Below are positions 29,990 through 39,541 of a DNA stretch of 64,000 bases, in pieces. Where the stretch lies: NCBI GenBank assembly GCA_001942045.1, contig MSTD01000004.1, positions 34,076 through 98,075 on the forward strand. The letters are read 5' to 3'. The stretch comes from Mycolicibacterium porcinum (GTDB lineage Bacteria; Actinomycetota; Actinomycetes; Mycobacteriales; Mycobacteriaceae). The notes beneath the pieces were generated by a model. It was not told where the DNA came from, ran no database searches, and was given only the letters and a program-made list of their open reading frames with translations. A program made the position numbers and the translations under genes. Position 1 is the stretch's first letter, and the number at the start of each line of letters is the position of its first letter.

Positions 29990-31429
29990 TTAGGCGTTGC
30001 CTGCGAGCTTCTCCCGCAGAGCGGCGAGCTGTGCGTCGCTGGCCAGCGTGCCACCGGTGGATTCCTCCGACCGCGAGGATCCGTTGGACACCGGACGGGC
30101 AGCTTCCTCGGCCTCGGCCGCGGCGAACTTCTCCATCTGGGCGGTGTGCATCTTGTGCCGGCGCTCGGCCTCGGCGTAGCGAGCCTCCCACTCCTCCCGC
30201 TGCTTGTCGAAGCCTTCGAGCCATTCGTTGGTCTCGGCGTCGAAGCCCTCGGGGAAGATGTAGTTGCCCTGCTCGTCGTAGCTGTCGGCCATGCCGTACT
30301 TCGACGGGTCGAACTCTTCGGTGTAGTCCTCGTTGGCCTGCTTGAGGCTCAGCGAGATCCGGCGACGCTCCAGGTCGATGTCGATGACCTTGACCATCGC
30401 GTCGTCGCCGACCTGAACCACCTGGTCCGGGACCTCGACGTGGCGCTCGGACAGCTCCGAGATGTGCACCAGGCCCTCGATGCCCTCCTCGACGCGGACG
30501 AACGCGCCGAACGGCACCAGCTTGGTGACCTTGCCCGGCACGATCTGGCCGATCGCGTGGGTGCGGGCGAAGTGACGCCACGGATCTTCCTGAGTCGCCT
30601 TGAGTGACAGCGAAACCCGCTCGCGATCCATGTCGACGTCGAGCACCTCGACGGTGACCTCGTCGCCCACCTGAACCACCTCGGACGGGTGATCGATGTG
30701 CTTCCAGGACAGCTCGGAGACGTGCACCAGGCCGTCGACACCGCCGAGATCGACGAAGGCGCCGAAGTTGACGATCGAGGAGACGACACCCTTGCGGATG
30801 GCGCCCTTCTGCAGCTGGTTGAGGAACTCGCTGCGCACCTCGGACTGGGTCTGCTCCAGCCAGGCGCGGCGGCTCAGCACCACGTTGTTGCGGTTCTTGT
30901 CCAGCTCGATGATCTTGGCCTCGATCTCCTTGCCGATGTACGGCTGCAGATCGCGGACACGACGCATCTCGACCAGGGAGGCGGGCAGGAAGCCGCGCAG
31001 GCCGATGTCGAGGATCAGGCCGCCCTTGACGACCTCGATGACGGTGCCCTTGACGGCCTCGTCCTTCTCCTTGAGCTCCTCGATGGTGCCCCAGGCACGC
31101 TCGTACTGTGCGCGCTTCTTGGACAGGATCAGGCGGCCTTCTTTGTCCTCCTTGGTGAGAACGAGGGCCTCGACCTCATCGCCCACGGAAACGACCTCGT
31201 TGGGGTCGACGTCGTGCTTGATGGAAAGTTCGCGCGAAGGAATGACACCTTCGGTCTTGTAGCCGATGTCGAGCAGGACCTCATCGCGGTCCACCTTGAC
31301 GATGGTCCCTTCGACGATGTCGCCATCGTTGAAGTATTTGATGGTCTTGTCGATGGCGGCGAGGAAATCCTCCGCGGAGCCGATGTCGTTGACGGCTACT
31401 TGCGGGGACGTGACGGAGGGACTTGGCAT
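29990..31429 (-). CDS. rpsA: 30S ribosomal protein S1
   Basis: The 479-residue protein has four S1 RNA-binding repeats. The first starts at FNDGDIVEGTIVKVDRDEVLLDIGYKTEGVIPSREL, the second at DEAVKGTVIEVVKGGLILDIGLRGFLPASLV, the third at GAIRKGVVSSIVNFGAFVDLGGVDGLVHVSELSW and the fourth at GQIVPGKVTKLVPFGAFVRVEEGIEGLVHISEL. An acidic, alanine-rich C-terminal tail follows, as in mycobacterial RpsA. S1 unfolds mRNA at the ribosome and helps trans-translation. It starts at ATG 31429 with only a weak GGAG about 11 nt upstream. An AT-rich stretch with TACGAT on the minus strand (about 31455-31462) may contain the -10. Confidence 0.97.
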   Translation of the reverse strand: MPSPSVTSPQVAVNDIGSAEDFLAAIDKTIKYFNDGDIVEGTIVKVDRDEVLLDIGYKTEGVIPSRELSIKHDVDPNEVVSVGDEVEALVLTKEDKEGRLILSKKRAQYERAWGTIEELKEKDEAVKGTVIEVVKGGLILDIGLRGFLPASLVEMRRVRDLQPYIGKEIEAKIIELDKNRNNVVLSRRAWLEQTQSEVRSEFLNQLQKGAIRKGVVSSIVNFGAFVDLGGVDGLVHVSELSWKHIDHPSEVVQVGDEVTVEVLDVDMDRERVSLSLKATQEDPWRHFARTHAIGQIVPGKVTKLVPFGAFVRVEEGIEGLVHISELSERHVEVPDQVVQVGDDAMVKVIDIDLERRRISLSLKQANEDYTEEFDPSKYGMADSYDEQGNYIFPEGFDAETNEWLEGFDKQREEWEARYAEAERRHKMHTAQMEKFAAAEAEEAARPVSNGSSRSEESTGGTLASDAQLAALREKLAGNA

Positions 31430-31617
31430 GTGGTGGGTTGCTCCGGACAGGTTTAATCGTAGGGACAGTTGTATTGCTTTTATTGCGGTAGTGCCGATCC
31501 ATGACGCGTCGAGCTGCGTACACAGATACGTAACGAGGGTACTCGACCAGGCACACGCAGGACAAACCGCCCCCTTAGCGGGGGTGGCCCGGGCTTGCCC
31601 GGCCGTCGTCGGATTTT

Positions 31618-32847
31618 GTGCCCGGAATCGAGCGCGCCCGCGGCTACGCTCTGCAGGTGGCGTACTACCCGACCCCCGGACCGACCCATCGGCAGTGGTT
31701 TCCGGTCACCGCTCCATTGCCCAGGCCGGTTCGCAAGGTCGGCGCTCCGCTGGCCGCGATCATCGCCTGCGGCGTCGTCATCGGCGCGCTGGTACTGCTG
31801 TTCACCGCGCTCAACCCGGCCGGCGCGATCATCGGCTTCACGCTGTCCAGCCTGGTGATGACCGGGGCCGTGTTCGCCTACCTGTGGCTGGACCGGTGGG
31901 AACCGGAACCGCCCCGGCTGCTGCTGCTCGCCTTCGGCTGGGGTGCCGCGGTCGCCATTGTGCTGTCCCTGATCCTGAGCCTGTTCACCGATGCGCTGCT
32001 GGCACCCGGTGTCGACTCGGCTGAATCGGCCCGCAACTTCGCCTCGGTAGCGATCCGGGCACCATTCATCGAAGAGGCCGCCAAAGGCCTGTTCCTGCTG
32101 ATCATGATGACCGGGCGGCGCCGTAACGAGCTCAACTCGCTGACCGACTGCCTGGTGTACGCCGGCCTGGTCGGCATCGGTTTCGCCTGGCTGGAAGACA
32201 TCATGTACATCTCCAGCGCCGACTCACTGGCCGGATCGCTCGTCACGGCCGCGATGCGACTCATCATGGCCCCGTTCGCCCACTCGCTGTTCACCACCAT
32301 GACCGCCATCGGGGTGTACTTCGCGCTGCAACGGCGCAGCGCCGGCGCCAAGGTGCTGTGCATCCTGGCCGGATATCTCGGCGCGGTGTTCATGCACGGG
32401 CTGTGGAACGGTTCGTCGCTGGTGGGCGCCGGGACCTACTTCATCGTGTACGTGGTCTGGATGGTGCCGATCTTCATCATCATGATCGTGGTCGCGGTCA
32501 CCAGCCGCCGCCGCGAGCAGCGCGTGGTGGCCACCAAACTGCCGGGCATGGTCGCCGCCGGATTGATCACCCCCAACGAGGCCACCTGGCTCGGGTCGTT
32601 GAAGACCCGCCACGCGGCGATCAAGCAGGCCACGCTCGCCGGCGGGCGCCCCGCGGGCAAGGCCGTCGCGGCGTTCGCCGCCGCCGTCGTCGAGCTGGCC
32701 TTCGTCCGCGACCGTATCGACCGCGGGTTCGGCGATGCCCAGGTATACGCGTTGCAGCAGGAAGAGGTGTACTCCGTGACCGCCGCTCGGTCGGCCGCCC
32801 CGATCCTGCACTGGATGGCCAACTATCAGGCCCCTGTGCGTTACTGA
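31618..32847 (+). CDS. PrsW-family intramembrane metalloprotease
   Basis: The 409-residue protein has about eight transmembrane segments. It carries the PrsW motifs: RAPFIEEAAKGLFLL (EExxK), GIGFAWLEDIMYI (FAxxED), MAPFAHSLFTTM (HxxxT) and GAVFMHGLWN. These supply the glutamates and histidines of a membrane zinc protease. PrsW in Bacillus cleaves an anti-sigma factor; the target here is unknown. A cytoplasmic C-terminal 120 residues follows the last helix. The start is GTG 31618, or GTG 31657 (VAYYPTPGPTHRQW), which fits the family start better; no SD decides. Divergent from rpsA. Confidence 0.85.
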   Translation: MPGIERARGYALQVAYYPTPGPTHRQWFPVTAPLPRPVRKVGAPLAAIIACGVVIGALVLLFTALNPAGAIIGFTLSSLVMTGAVFAYLWLDRWEPEPPRLLLLAFGWGAAVAIVLSLILSLFTDALLAPGVDSAESARNFASVAIRAPFIEEAAKGLFLLIMMTGRRRNELNSLTDCLVYAGLVGIGFAWLEDIMYISSADSLAGSLVTAAMRLIMAPFAHSLFTTMTAIGVYFALQRRSAGAKVLCILAGYLGAVFMHGLWNGSSLVGAGTYFIVYVVWMVPIFIIMIVVAVTSRRREQRVVATKLPGMVAAGLITPNEATWLGSLKTRHAAIKQATLAGGRPAGKAVAAFAAAVVELAFVRDRIDRGFGDAQVYALQQEEVYSVTAARSAAPILHWMANYQAPVRY

Positions 32848-32852
32848 CATCC

Positions 32853-33488
32853 ATGCTCGCCCACATTGTCGACGTGCTACCGGCGTTCCTGGCCGCGTCG
32901 GTGATCCTGGCCGCGCTGCCCGGGCCGGCGACCGCGCTGTTCCTGCACCGCTCGGTGCGGGACGGCAGGACGGCGGGGCTCGCGGCGGTGGTCGGCAACG
33001 AGATCGGCATCTGCGGCTGGACGCTGGCCGGCGGCGGCGGACTCTCAATCCTGCTGACGGCCAACCACTGGCTGTCACTCGCGCTGCACATCGTCGGGGC
33101 CGCGATCCTGGTCTGGCTCGGTGTCAGTGCCTGGCGCAGCGCGAAGCACCCTGCCGACATGGACGTCGCACTGCCGCCACGCGGCCGCACCCCGGCAGCG
33201 GCGTTCCGCGCGGCCCTGCTGTCCATCGCCGCCAACCCGAAGGCGGCGGCCTTCGGCATCGTCGTGCTCCCTCAGTTTCTGCCCACCACCGGCCCGGTGC
33301 TGCCGACTCTGCTGGTGCTCGCCGCCATTCAGCTGGTGGTTGACACCGCGTGGTGCGTCGGTGTCGTCGTGGCCGCCGACCGGGCCCGAAACATCCTCAA
33401 CCGCAGTCACATCCGTCGCCGGATCGAACGCGTCATGGGAGCCGCGCTGGTGGCGCTGGGAGTCGGACTGGGCGCCGACGCCCGCTAG
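32853..33488 (+). CDS. LysE-family translocator
   Basis: The 211-residue protein has about six transmembrane helices. The N-terminal family motif ASVILAALPGPATALFLHRSVRDGRTAGLAAVVGNEIG is followed by FRAALLSIAANPKAAAFGIVVLPQFLP, the NPK(A) signature of LysE/RhtB exporters. It should export amino acids or related metabolites from the cytoplasm. ATG 32853 lies 5 nt after the PrsW stop, so co-transcription is likely. Its TAG stop overlaps the stop of the convergent ThrE gene by sharing CTAG. Confidence 0.85.
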   Translation: MLAHIVDVLPAFLAASVILAALPGPATALFLHRSVRDGRTAGLAAVVGNEIGICGWTLAGGGGLSILLTANHWLSLALHIVGAAILVWLGVSAWRSAKHPADMDVALPPRGRTPAAAFRAALLSIAANPKAAAFGIVVLPQFLPTTGPVLPTLLVLAAIQLVVDTAWCVGVVVAADRARNILNRSHIRRRIERVMGAALVALGVGLGADAR

Positions 33489-34708
33489 TCGACGGCTGCG
33501 CTCAGCGCGGGGCGGCGTCTGAGCAACTGCCAGATCACCAGCCCGGCCTGCAGGCCGAATGCCACCGAGATCATCGAGATCAGGGTGGCCGGCAGCGCGG
33601 AGTCTCCCTCTGCACCGAACAGCTCGGTGATGCCGATCAGGCCCATCGATCCAGGAACCAGAAGCCAGAAGCCGGGCAGGATCAGCGTGATCGCCGGAGG
33701 CGCCGTCTGACGTCGCGAGATCACCAGGGCCGCCACCGTCAGCACCAGGCCGCCGCAGAACCCGCTGGCATAACTGCCGAGAGTGAGGTCTCCGACGAAC
33801 TGGGCAAGGTAGGCGGCATAGGTGATCACCAGCAGCCACGGCAGAAAGCTCCGCGGCGGCGCCAAGAACAGCATCACTCCGATCGAGTACACCGCGACAC
33901 CCAGCCACGGCGCCCACGGACCGATCCGGTTCACCGCCGCCGCGCTGAGGTGGTCTTCGTTCATCCGCAGCAGCTGCGCCGCGATCAGAATGCCGAACGC
34001 CAGCTGGATCAGCTGGATGAACCCGGCGATCAGTCGACTCGACCCCGAGATGACGTCACGGGAGGTCAGCTCGATCACCGACAGCGTGATCGCCGCCCCT
34101 GGCAGAAACATCGCCAACGGAGGTATCAGGGCGCGCAAGCCGACGTGGTCGAGACCCAGATGCTGCGCGCCGACGACACAGATCGCCGTGACCACGAACG
34201 CGCTGACCACCGGAGTCAGGGCCGCCAAGCCGTCCATCCGCTGCCCAGCCGTCCAGAACACACCGACCAGCAGGCCGAGCGCCAACGCCGTCAGCGTGTT
34301 CAACCAGGTCGGCTCCAGCACCAGCGCCAGACCCGCACTCTGGATCCCGTAACCGAGGATCGTCACCCAGGCCGGGTAGGGCGCCGGCCGCTCGAGAATC
34401 TCATCGAGGAGTGCCTCGCCCGCGGCCGGGGTGACCCGCGCGGACCGCGCCGCGGAGACCAACCGGGCCAGCGGAAACACCTGGTCGAACCGCAAAGGCT
34501 TCGCGACGTGGGCGGTCTCGACGATCGCACCGCCCGCGTCTCCGGCCCCGACCACCTGCACGTGGTTGGGCAATGCCACGACGTCGGTGGTGACGCCGTA
34601 GTTGCTCGAGCTGCGTTCCAACATCTCGCGGACCAGCGTCACCGGATAGTTCGATGCACTCATCGCGGCACCGACCCGGGCCACGAAGCGGATCTGCTGT
34701 TCGGTCAT
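33485..34708 (-). CDS. Threonine/serine exporter family protein (ThrE-like, DUF1212)
   Basis: The 407-residue protein has a soluble N-terminal DUF1212 domain (FVARVGAAMSASNYPVTLVREMLERSSSNYGVTTDVVALPNHVQV) and about ten transmembrane helices in two sets (GIQSAGLALVLEPTWLNTLTALALGLLVGVFW; GFCGGLVLTVAALVISRRQTAPPAITLILPGFWLLVPGSMGL). PG(A/S) loops at FLPGAAITLSVIELTSRDVISGSSRL and VPGSMGL are typical of ThrE. It likely exports threonine/serine. ATG 34708 lies 7 nt after the polA stop, so it is probably co-transcribed with polA. Confidence 0.85.
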   Translation of the reverse strand: MTEQQIRFVARVGAAMSASNYPVTLVREMLERSSSNYGVTTDVVALPNHVQVVGAGDAGGAIVETAHVAKPLRFDQVFPLARLVSAARSARVTPAAGEALLDEILERPAPYPAWVTILGYGIQSAGLALVLEPTWLNTLTALALGLLVGVFWTAGQRMDGLAALTPVVSAFVVTAICVVGAQHLGLDHVGLRALIPPLAMFLPGAAITLSVIELTSRDVISGSSRLIAGFIQLIQLAFGILIAAQLLRMNEDHLSAAAVNRIGPWAPWLGVAVYSIGVMLFLAPPRSFLPWLLVITYAAYLAQFVGDLTLGSYASGFCGGLVLTVAALVISRRQTAPPAITLILPGFWLLVPGSMGLIGITELFGAEGDSALPATLISMISVAFGLQAGLVIWQLLRRRPALSAAVD

Positions 34709-34715
34709 GGCGAGC

Positions 34716-37442
34716 TCAGTGCGCCGCGGCATCCCAGCTGGGGCCGTACCCCACCGAAACCTCCAGCGGCACGTCCAGCGGGTAAGCGTTGCCCATGTGC
34801 TCGCGGACCAGCGCCTCCAGGGTGTCCCGCTCCCCGTCGGCCACCTCGAACAACAGCTCGTCGTGGACCTGCAGGAGCATCCGTGACTTCAGCCCGGCGT
34901 CCTTGATCGCCGCGTCGACGTTGATCATCGCGACCTTGATGATGTCGGCAGCGCTGCCCTGGATCGGTGCGTTGAGGGCGGCCCGCTCGGCCGCCTCACG
35001 CACGTTGCGGTTGCTGCTGTCGAGTTCCGGCAGGTAGCGACGACGACCCAGCACCGTCGAGGTGAACCCGTCCTTGCGGGCCTGGTCGACCACGTCGCGC
35101 AGGTAATCACGCACCCCGCCGAACCGGTCGAAGTACTGCTCCATCTGCACCTTGGCCTCTTCGGTGGAGATCTTGAGCTGGCTGGCCAACCCGTAGGCAC
35201 TCAGCCCGTACGCCAAGCCGTACGACATCGCCTTGACCCGGCGGCGCAACTCCGGGGTCACCTCGTCGATCGGCACCGAGAACGCCCGCGACGCCACGAA
35301 CGAGTGCAGGTCCTCACCGGTGTTGAACGCCTCGATCAGGCCCTCGTCCCGGGACAGGTGCGCCATGATCCGCATCTCGATCTGGCTGTAGTCCGCGGTC
35401 ATCAGTTCGGTGTAACCCTTACCGACCACGAATGCGTCGCGGATGCGTCGACCCGCCTCGGTGCGGATCGGGATGTTCTGCAAATTGGGCTCGGTGGAGG
35501 ACAACCGCCCGGTCGCCGCGATGGTCTGGTTGAACGTGGTGTGAATCCGCCCGTCGGAGGCCACCGCGTTGAGCAGGCCGTCGACGGTGACCTTGAGCCG
35601 GGTCGCATCGCGGTGGGCCAGCAGGTGCTGCAGGAACGGGTGCCCGGTCTTGTCGAACAGGGACTGCAGCGCATCCGCGTCGGTGGTGTAACCCGTCTTG
35701 GTGCGTTTGGTCTTCGGCATCTCGAGTTCGTCGAAGAGCACCACCTGCAGCTGCTTCGGCGACCCGAGGTTGATCTGCTTGCCGATCACCGCGTAAGCGG
35801 CTTCGGCGGCGTCGCGGATCTGGTCGGCGAACTCGCTCTGCAGCTCCTGCAGCTTGTCCAGGTCGACGGCGATGCCGATGGACTCCATCTGGGCCAGCGC
35901 CCGCTGCACTGGCAGCTCCATGCGGCCCAGCAGTGAGGACGAGTCGATCCGGGCCAGTTCCTCGTCCAGCGCATCGGCGAGGTCCAGCACCGCGCAGGCC
36001 CGCAGGATCAGTGTCTGCACCGCCTGCTCGTCGACGCCATCCGAATCGTCCAGAAGCGAAAGCTGTTGCTGCTCAGGTGTTTCGGCGCGCAGTTCGCGGC
36101 GCAGGTAGCGCACCGCCAGGTCGTCGAGAGCAAAGCTGCGCTGCCCCGGCCGTACCAGGTAGGCGGCCAGCGCGGTGTCAGAGGTGACGCCGCGTAGCGT
36201 CCAGCCCCGGCCGGCCAGATCGTGCATCGCCAGCTTCGCCTCGTGCAGCGCCTTCGGCGGGCCGGGATCTCCCAGCCAGCGCGCCAGCGCCTCCTCGTCC
36301 TCGGGGGTCAGGGTGGCGGTGTCGATGTAGCGGCCGTCGCCGTCGGCCGCCACGATGGCCAGCGCGGTGGCGTCGGCGTCAAAGGCCAGGTGCGTGCCGA
36401 CCACAGCCAGGCCGAATCGGTTGCCCAGGCTGTGCTCGGCCAGCCACGCCGCGAGCTCTCCTGGCTCCAGCGCTCGGCCACGGACGTCGAACCCGTGCTC
36501 GACTTCAGGCTCGGAGGCGACCAGCGTCTCGAACAGCCGGTCCCGCAGGACGCGGAATTCCAGGTCGTCGAACAGCCGGTGGATCTGATCGCGGTTCCAG
36601 GGCTGCATCCGCAGCGTGTCCGGTGTCTGGGCGAGGGGTACGTCGCGCACCAGATCGGTCAGCTCACGGTTCAGCACGACGCTGGACAGGTTGGCCCGCA
36701 GCGAGTCCCCCACCTTGCCCTTGACCTTCTCGACGTTGTCGACCAGCGACTGCAGCGAGCCGTACTCGACGATCCACTTGGTCGCCGTCTTCTCGCCGAC
36801 CCCGGGAATGCCGGGCAGGTTGTCACTCGGGTCGCCCCGCAGGGCCGCGAAATCCGGGTATTGCGCCGGCGTCAGCCCGTACTTCTCCACCACCGCGTCC
36901 GGGGTGAACCGGGTCAGCTCGCTGACCCCCTTGCGCGGGTAGAGCACGGTGATGTTGTCGGTGACCAACTGCAGCGAGTCACGGTCGCCGGTGACCACCA
37001 GCACCCGATAGCCCTCCTGCTCGGCTTGGGTGGCCAGCGTGGCGATGATGTCGTCGGCCTCGAAGCCCGGCTCGGCCAGCGCAGTGATACCCAGCGCGCC
37101 GAGCACCTCCTTGGTGATGTCGATCTGCCCGCGGAACTCGTCGGGCGTGGCGGACCGGCCTTCCTTGTACTCCGGGTATTTGTCCTTGCGGAAGGTTTGA
37201 CGCGACACGTCGAACGCGGCCGCCACGTGGCTGGGCTGTTCGTCCCGCAGCAGGTTGATCAACATCGAGGTGAACCCGTAGACCGCGTTGGTGGTCAGCC
37301 CGCCCTGAGTCTTGAAATTCTCGGCAGGTAGCGCGTAAAACGCCCGAAAAGCCAGCGAATTGCCGTCGAGAAGCATCAATGTGGGTTTGTCGTCGGCGGT
37401 CGGGTTCGGCGCGTTCTTCGTCTCGGTCTTCGCGGGGCTCAC
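34716..37442 (-). CDS. polA: DNA polymerase I
   Basis: The 908-residue protein starts VSPAKTETKN and carries the 5'-3' exonuclease domain (MLLDGNSLAFRAFYALP; FEADDIIATLATQAEQEGYRVLVVTGDRDSLQLV; GDPSDNLPGIPGVGEKTATKW). A degenerate 3'-5' exonuclease region follows, then polymerase motifs A (TADYSQIEMRIMAHLS), B (RRRVKAMSYGLAYGLSAYGL) and C (LLQVHDELLFEV). It fills gaps in repair and Okazaki processing. The start is GTG 37442, with AGTGAGGG about 5 nt upstream. An in-frame ATG at 37466 would add MAPHRVRA, which family members lack. The length matches M. tuberculosis PolA (904). Confidence 0.97.
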   Translation of the reverse strand: MSPAKTETKNAPNPTADDKPTLMLLDGNSLAFRAFYALPAENFKTQGGLTTNAVYGFTSMLINLLRDEQPSHVAAAFDVSRQTFRKDKYPEYKEGRSATPDEFRGQIDITKEVLGALGITALAEPGFEADDIIATLATQAEQEGYRVLVVTGDRDSLQLVTDNITVLYPRKGVSELTRFTPDAVVEKYGLTPAQYPDFAALRGDPSDNLPGIPGVGEKTATKWIVEYGSLQSLVDNVEKVKGKVGDSLRANLSSVVLNRELTDLVRDVPLAQTPDTLRMQPWNRDQIHRLFDDLEFRVLRDRLFETLVASEPEVEHGFDVRGRALEPGELAAWLAEHSLGNRFGLAVVGTHLAFDADATALAIVAADGDGRYIDTATLTPEDEEALARWLGDPGPPKALHEAKLAMHDLAGRGWTLRGVTSDTALAAYLVRPGQRSFALDDLAVRYLRRELRAETPEQQQLSLLDDSDGVDEQAVQTLILRACAVLDLADALDEELARIDSSSLLGRMELPVQRALAQMESIGIAVDLDKLQELQSEFADQIRDAAEAAYAVIGKQINLGSPKQLQVVLFDELEMPKTKRTKTGYTTDADALQSLFDKTGHPFLQHLLAHRDATRLKVTVDGLLNAVASDGRIHTTFNQTIAATGRLSSTEPNLQNIPIRTEAGRRIRDAFVVGKGYTELMTADYSQIEMRIMAHLSRDEGLIEAFNTGEDLHSFVASRAFSVPIDEVTPELRRRVKAMSYGLAYGLSAYGLASQLKISTEEAKVQMEQYFDRFGGVRDYLRDVVDQARKDGFTSTVLGRRRYLPELDSSNRNVREAAERAALNAPIQGSAADIIKVAMINVDAAIKDAGLKSRMLLQVHDELLFEVADGERDTLEALVREHMGNAYPLDVPLEVSVGYGPSWDAAAH

Positions 37443-37452
37443 GGCCCTCACT

Positions 37453-38340
37453 CTATGCGGGGCCACCGACGCGCAGACGACGACGAGCCATCTCGATCAA
37501 GACCTTGGCGGCCGGGCTCATCGGCCCCTGCACCCGCCACGCGAACACCAGCCGGCCGCGCAACTCGGGTGTGATGGGCAGCGGGTGCAGCGCCGGGCGG
37601 GTAACGGCCACGGATTCCGGCAACACCGCGACGCCGAGCCCGCGCTCGGCGAGCTCGGCCAGTGCGTTCGGCGTACTCGCCTCGAACGCGACGCGCACCG
37701 CCACCCCGGACTCGCGGCAGGCCCGGTCGAACTGGTGGCGGATCCCGGCGCCGCTCGGCAGGGCGATGACCGGATGGTCCACCAGATCACGCAGCGAAAC
37801 CCGGTGTCGCCGACGCCAGAGATGGTCGCCCGCCACCGCGGCGACGATGCGCTGATCGGTGACCACCTCGGCGGCCAACCCGGCCGGCAGTTCGGCGCCC
37901 ACCGACACGATGGCCACATCGAGGCGTCCCGATTCCAGACCGTCCAGCAATGCGTCGGACTCGTCGGTGGTCAGCGTGATGTCGACCAGCGGGTGCGCGG
38001 CGTGGAACTGGGCCAGCAGATCCGGCATGTCGAAGTCGTGGGCCGTCACGGTGCCCACCACCACCGATCCCCGTACCAGCGCACCGAGTTCGTCGACCGC
38101 GGTGCGGGCCGCGGTGACCGCTGACAGCGCCGCCCGCGCGTGCGGCAGCACCGCCGCACCGGCAGCGGTCAGCCGGACCGCCCGGCGGCTGCGATCGAAC
38201 AGCTCCTGGCCGAGTTCGCGTTCCAGCTGGCGGATCTGAGCGCTGACCGCCGGTTGCGCGACGTGGACGCGTTCGGCGGCACGGGTGAAGTTGGCTTCCT
38301 CGGCCACCGCGACGAAGTACTCGAGCTGCCGCAGTTCCAT
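37453..38340 (-). CDS. LysR-family transcriptional regulator
   Basis: The 295-residue protein opens MELRQLEYFVAVAEEANFTRAAERVHVAQPAVSAQIRQLERELGQELFDRSRR, a textbook LysR winged helix. A PBP-like effector domain (from about residue 90) follows, with GLGVAVLPESVAV near its end. It is divergent from the flavin monooxygenase gene at 38411, whose promoter lies in the 70-nt gap; LysR proteins typically control such divergent genes in response to a pathway metabolite. It is not in the conserved polA neighbourhood that I recall, so it is probably part of an inserted block. Confidence 0.9.
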   Translation of the reverse strand: MELRQLEYFVAVAEEANFTRAAERVHVAQPAVSAQIRQLERELGQELFDRSRRAVRLTAAGAAVLPHARAALSAVTAARTAVDELGALVRGSVVVGTVTAHDFDMPDLLAQFHAAHPLVDITLTTDESDALLDGLESGRLDVAIVSVGAELPAGLAAEVVTDQRIVAAVAGDHLWRRRHRVSLRDLVDHPVIALPSGAGIRHQFDRACRESGVAVRVAFEASTPNALAELAERGLGVAVLPESVAVTRPALHPLPITPELRGRLVFAWRVQGPMSPAAKVLIEMARRRLRVGGPA

Positions 38341-38410
38341 AAGTAATCACAATAGTTTGTGGATTGATCATGTATTGGACTTATTGTTTGATGCTGTCCA
38401 GGCTGGAGTC
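38341..38410. promoter_or_regulatory. Divergent LysR/monooxygenase promoter with imperfect dyad
   Basis: This 70-bp AT-rich gap holds an interrupted dyad ATCACAA...TTTGTGGAT (about 38346-38364), followed by TGTATTGGACTTATTG. LysR boxes are AT-rich interrupted dyads of T-N11-A type, so this is the likely binding site. Base composition is clearly lower in GC than its surroundings. Confidence 0.45.
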
Positions 38411-39541
38411 ATGTCCACACACCCGATCGTCATCGCCGGAGCCGGAATCGGCGGCCTGACCGCCGCACTCGCCCTGCACGCCAGGGGCTTTCAGGTCACA
38501 GTCTTGGAGAGCGCCCGCGAACTGCGGGCCCTCGGTGTGGGTATCAACCTGTTGCCGCACGCGGTACGCGAGCTGTCCGAACTCGGCCTGGGCGACGCCC
38601 TGCTCGCGATCTCCGCAACTCCTGCCGTGATCGATTTCTACCGCTCCGACGGCACCCTGTTGTTCCGCGAGCCCCGCGGGATAGAAGGCGGATACGGCTA
38701 TCCGCAGTGCTCGGTGCATCGCGGACGGCTGCAGATGCTGTTGCTCGAGGCGATCCGAACCCGGCTGGGCCCCGACGCGGTGCGCACCGGCGCCGCCGTG
38801 ACCGGTTTCGAGGAATCCGACCACCGGGTGCGCGTGAACACGGGGGTCGGCGAGTTCACCGCCGCGGTGTTCGTCGGCGCCGACGGCGTGCACTCCGAGG
38901 TGCGCCGGCAGCTGCACCCCGGTCCCGATCCACTGGTGTGGTCCGGCGTACGGATGTTCCGGGGCGCCAGCCATATTCGGCCGTTCCTCGACGGCCGCAC
39001 CATGGCCATCGTCAAAGGTGACGACGGGGTCGAGCTGGTCACCTACCCCATCGGCGGCGATCAGGTGAACTGGGTGCTGCAGGTCACCGAGACCGCGCCC
39101 GGTCCGCTCCCGGGGGACGCGAACTGGAACACCGAGGTCGAGCCCGCGTCGGTGGCGGCCCGCATGTCGAACTGGCACCTGGACTGGTTGGACCCGGCCG
39201 AGCTGGTCCGCCGATCCGAGGTGGTGTTCGAGTATCCGATGGTCGACCGGGAGCCGTTGTCCCGCTGGGGTACTCGACGCGTCACACTGCTGGGTGACGC
39301 CGCACATCCGATGTATCCCGTCGGCGCCAACGGCGGTTCACAGGCCATCCTCGACGGCCGCGCCCTCGCCGACGAGCTCGCCGCAGGCCGAGGCGTCGCC
39401 GGTTACGAATCCCGCCGGATCCCCGAGACCACGGCCGTGGTGCATGCCAATCGCGAGATGCACGCCGGCAATCCCGACGAGCTGGCCCGCGTCACCGCCG
39501 AGTATCGGCGAAACACTCTTGCCGACAGGAGTTCCCGATGA
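38411..39541 (+). CDS. FAD-dependent aromatic/heterocycle monooxygenase
   Basis: The 376-residue group A flavin monooxygenase has Rossmann motif IAGAGIGGLTAALALHARG (GxGxxG, residues 9-14), the NAD(P)H/FAD motif FVGADGVHSEVRRQL (DG) and a C-terminal FAD ribityl motif VTLLGDAAHPMYPVGANGGSQAILDGRALADEL (GD). It hydroxylates small aromatic or N-heteroaromatic acids using NAD(P)H and oxygen; the relatives are salicylate or 6-hydroxynicotinate hydroxylase types. ATG 38411 has GGAG close upstream. It overlaps the following hydrolase by ATGA, so the two form an operon controlled by the divergent LysR. The substrate is unknown. Confidence 0.85.
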   Translation: MSTHPIVIAGAGIGGLTAALALHARGFQVTVLESARELRALGVGINLLPHAVRELSELGLGDALLAISATPAVIDFYRSDGTLLFREPRGIEGGYGYPQCSVHRGRLQMLLLEAIRTRLGPDAVRTGAAVTGFEESDHRVRVNTGVGEFTAAVFVGADGVHSEVRRQLHPGPDPLVWSGVRMFRGASHIRPFLDGRTMAIVKGDDGVELVTYPIGGDQVNWVLQVTETAPGPLPGDANWNTEVEPASVAARMSNWHLDWLDPAELVRRSEVVFEYPMVDREPLSRWGTRRVTLLGDAAHPMYPVGANGGSQAILDGRALADELAAGRGVAGYESRRIPETTAVVHANREMHAGNPDELARVTAEYRRNTLADRSSR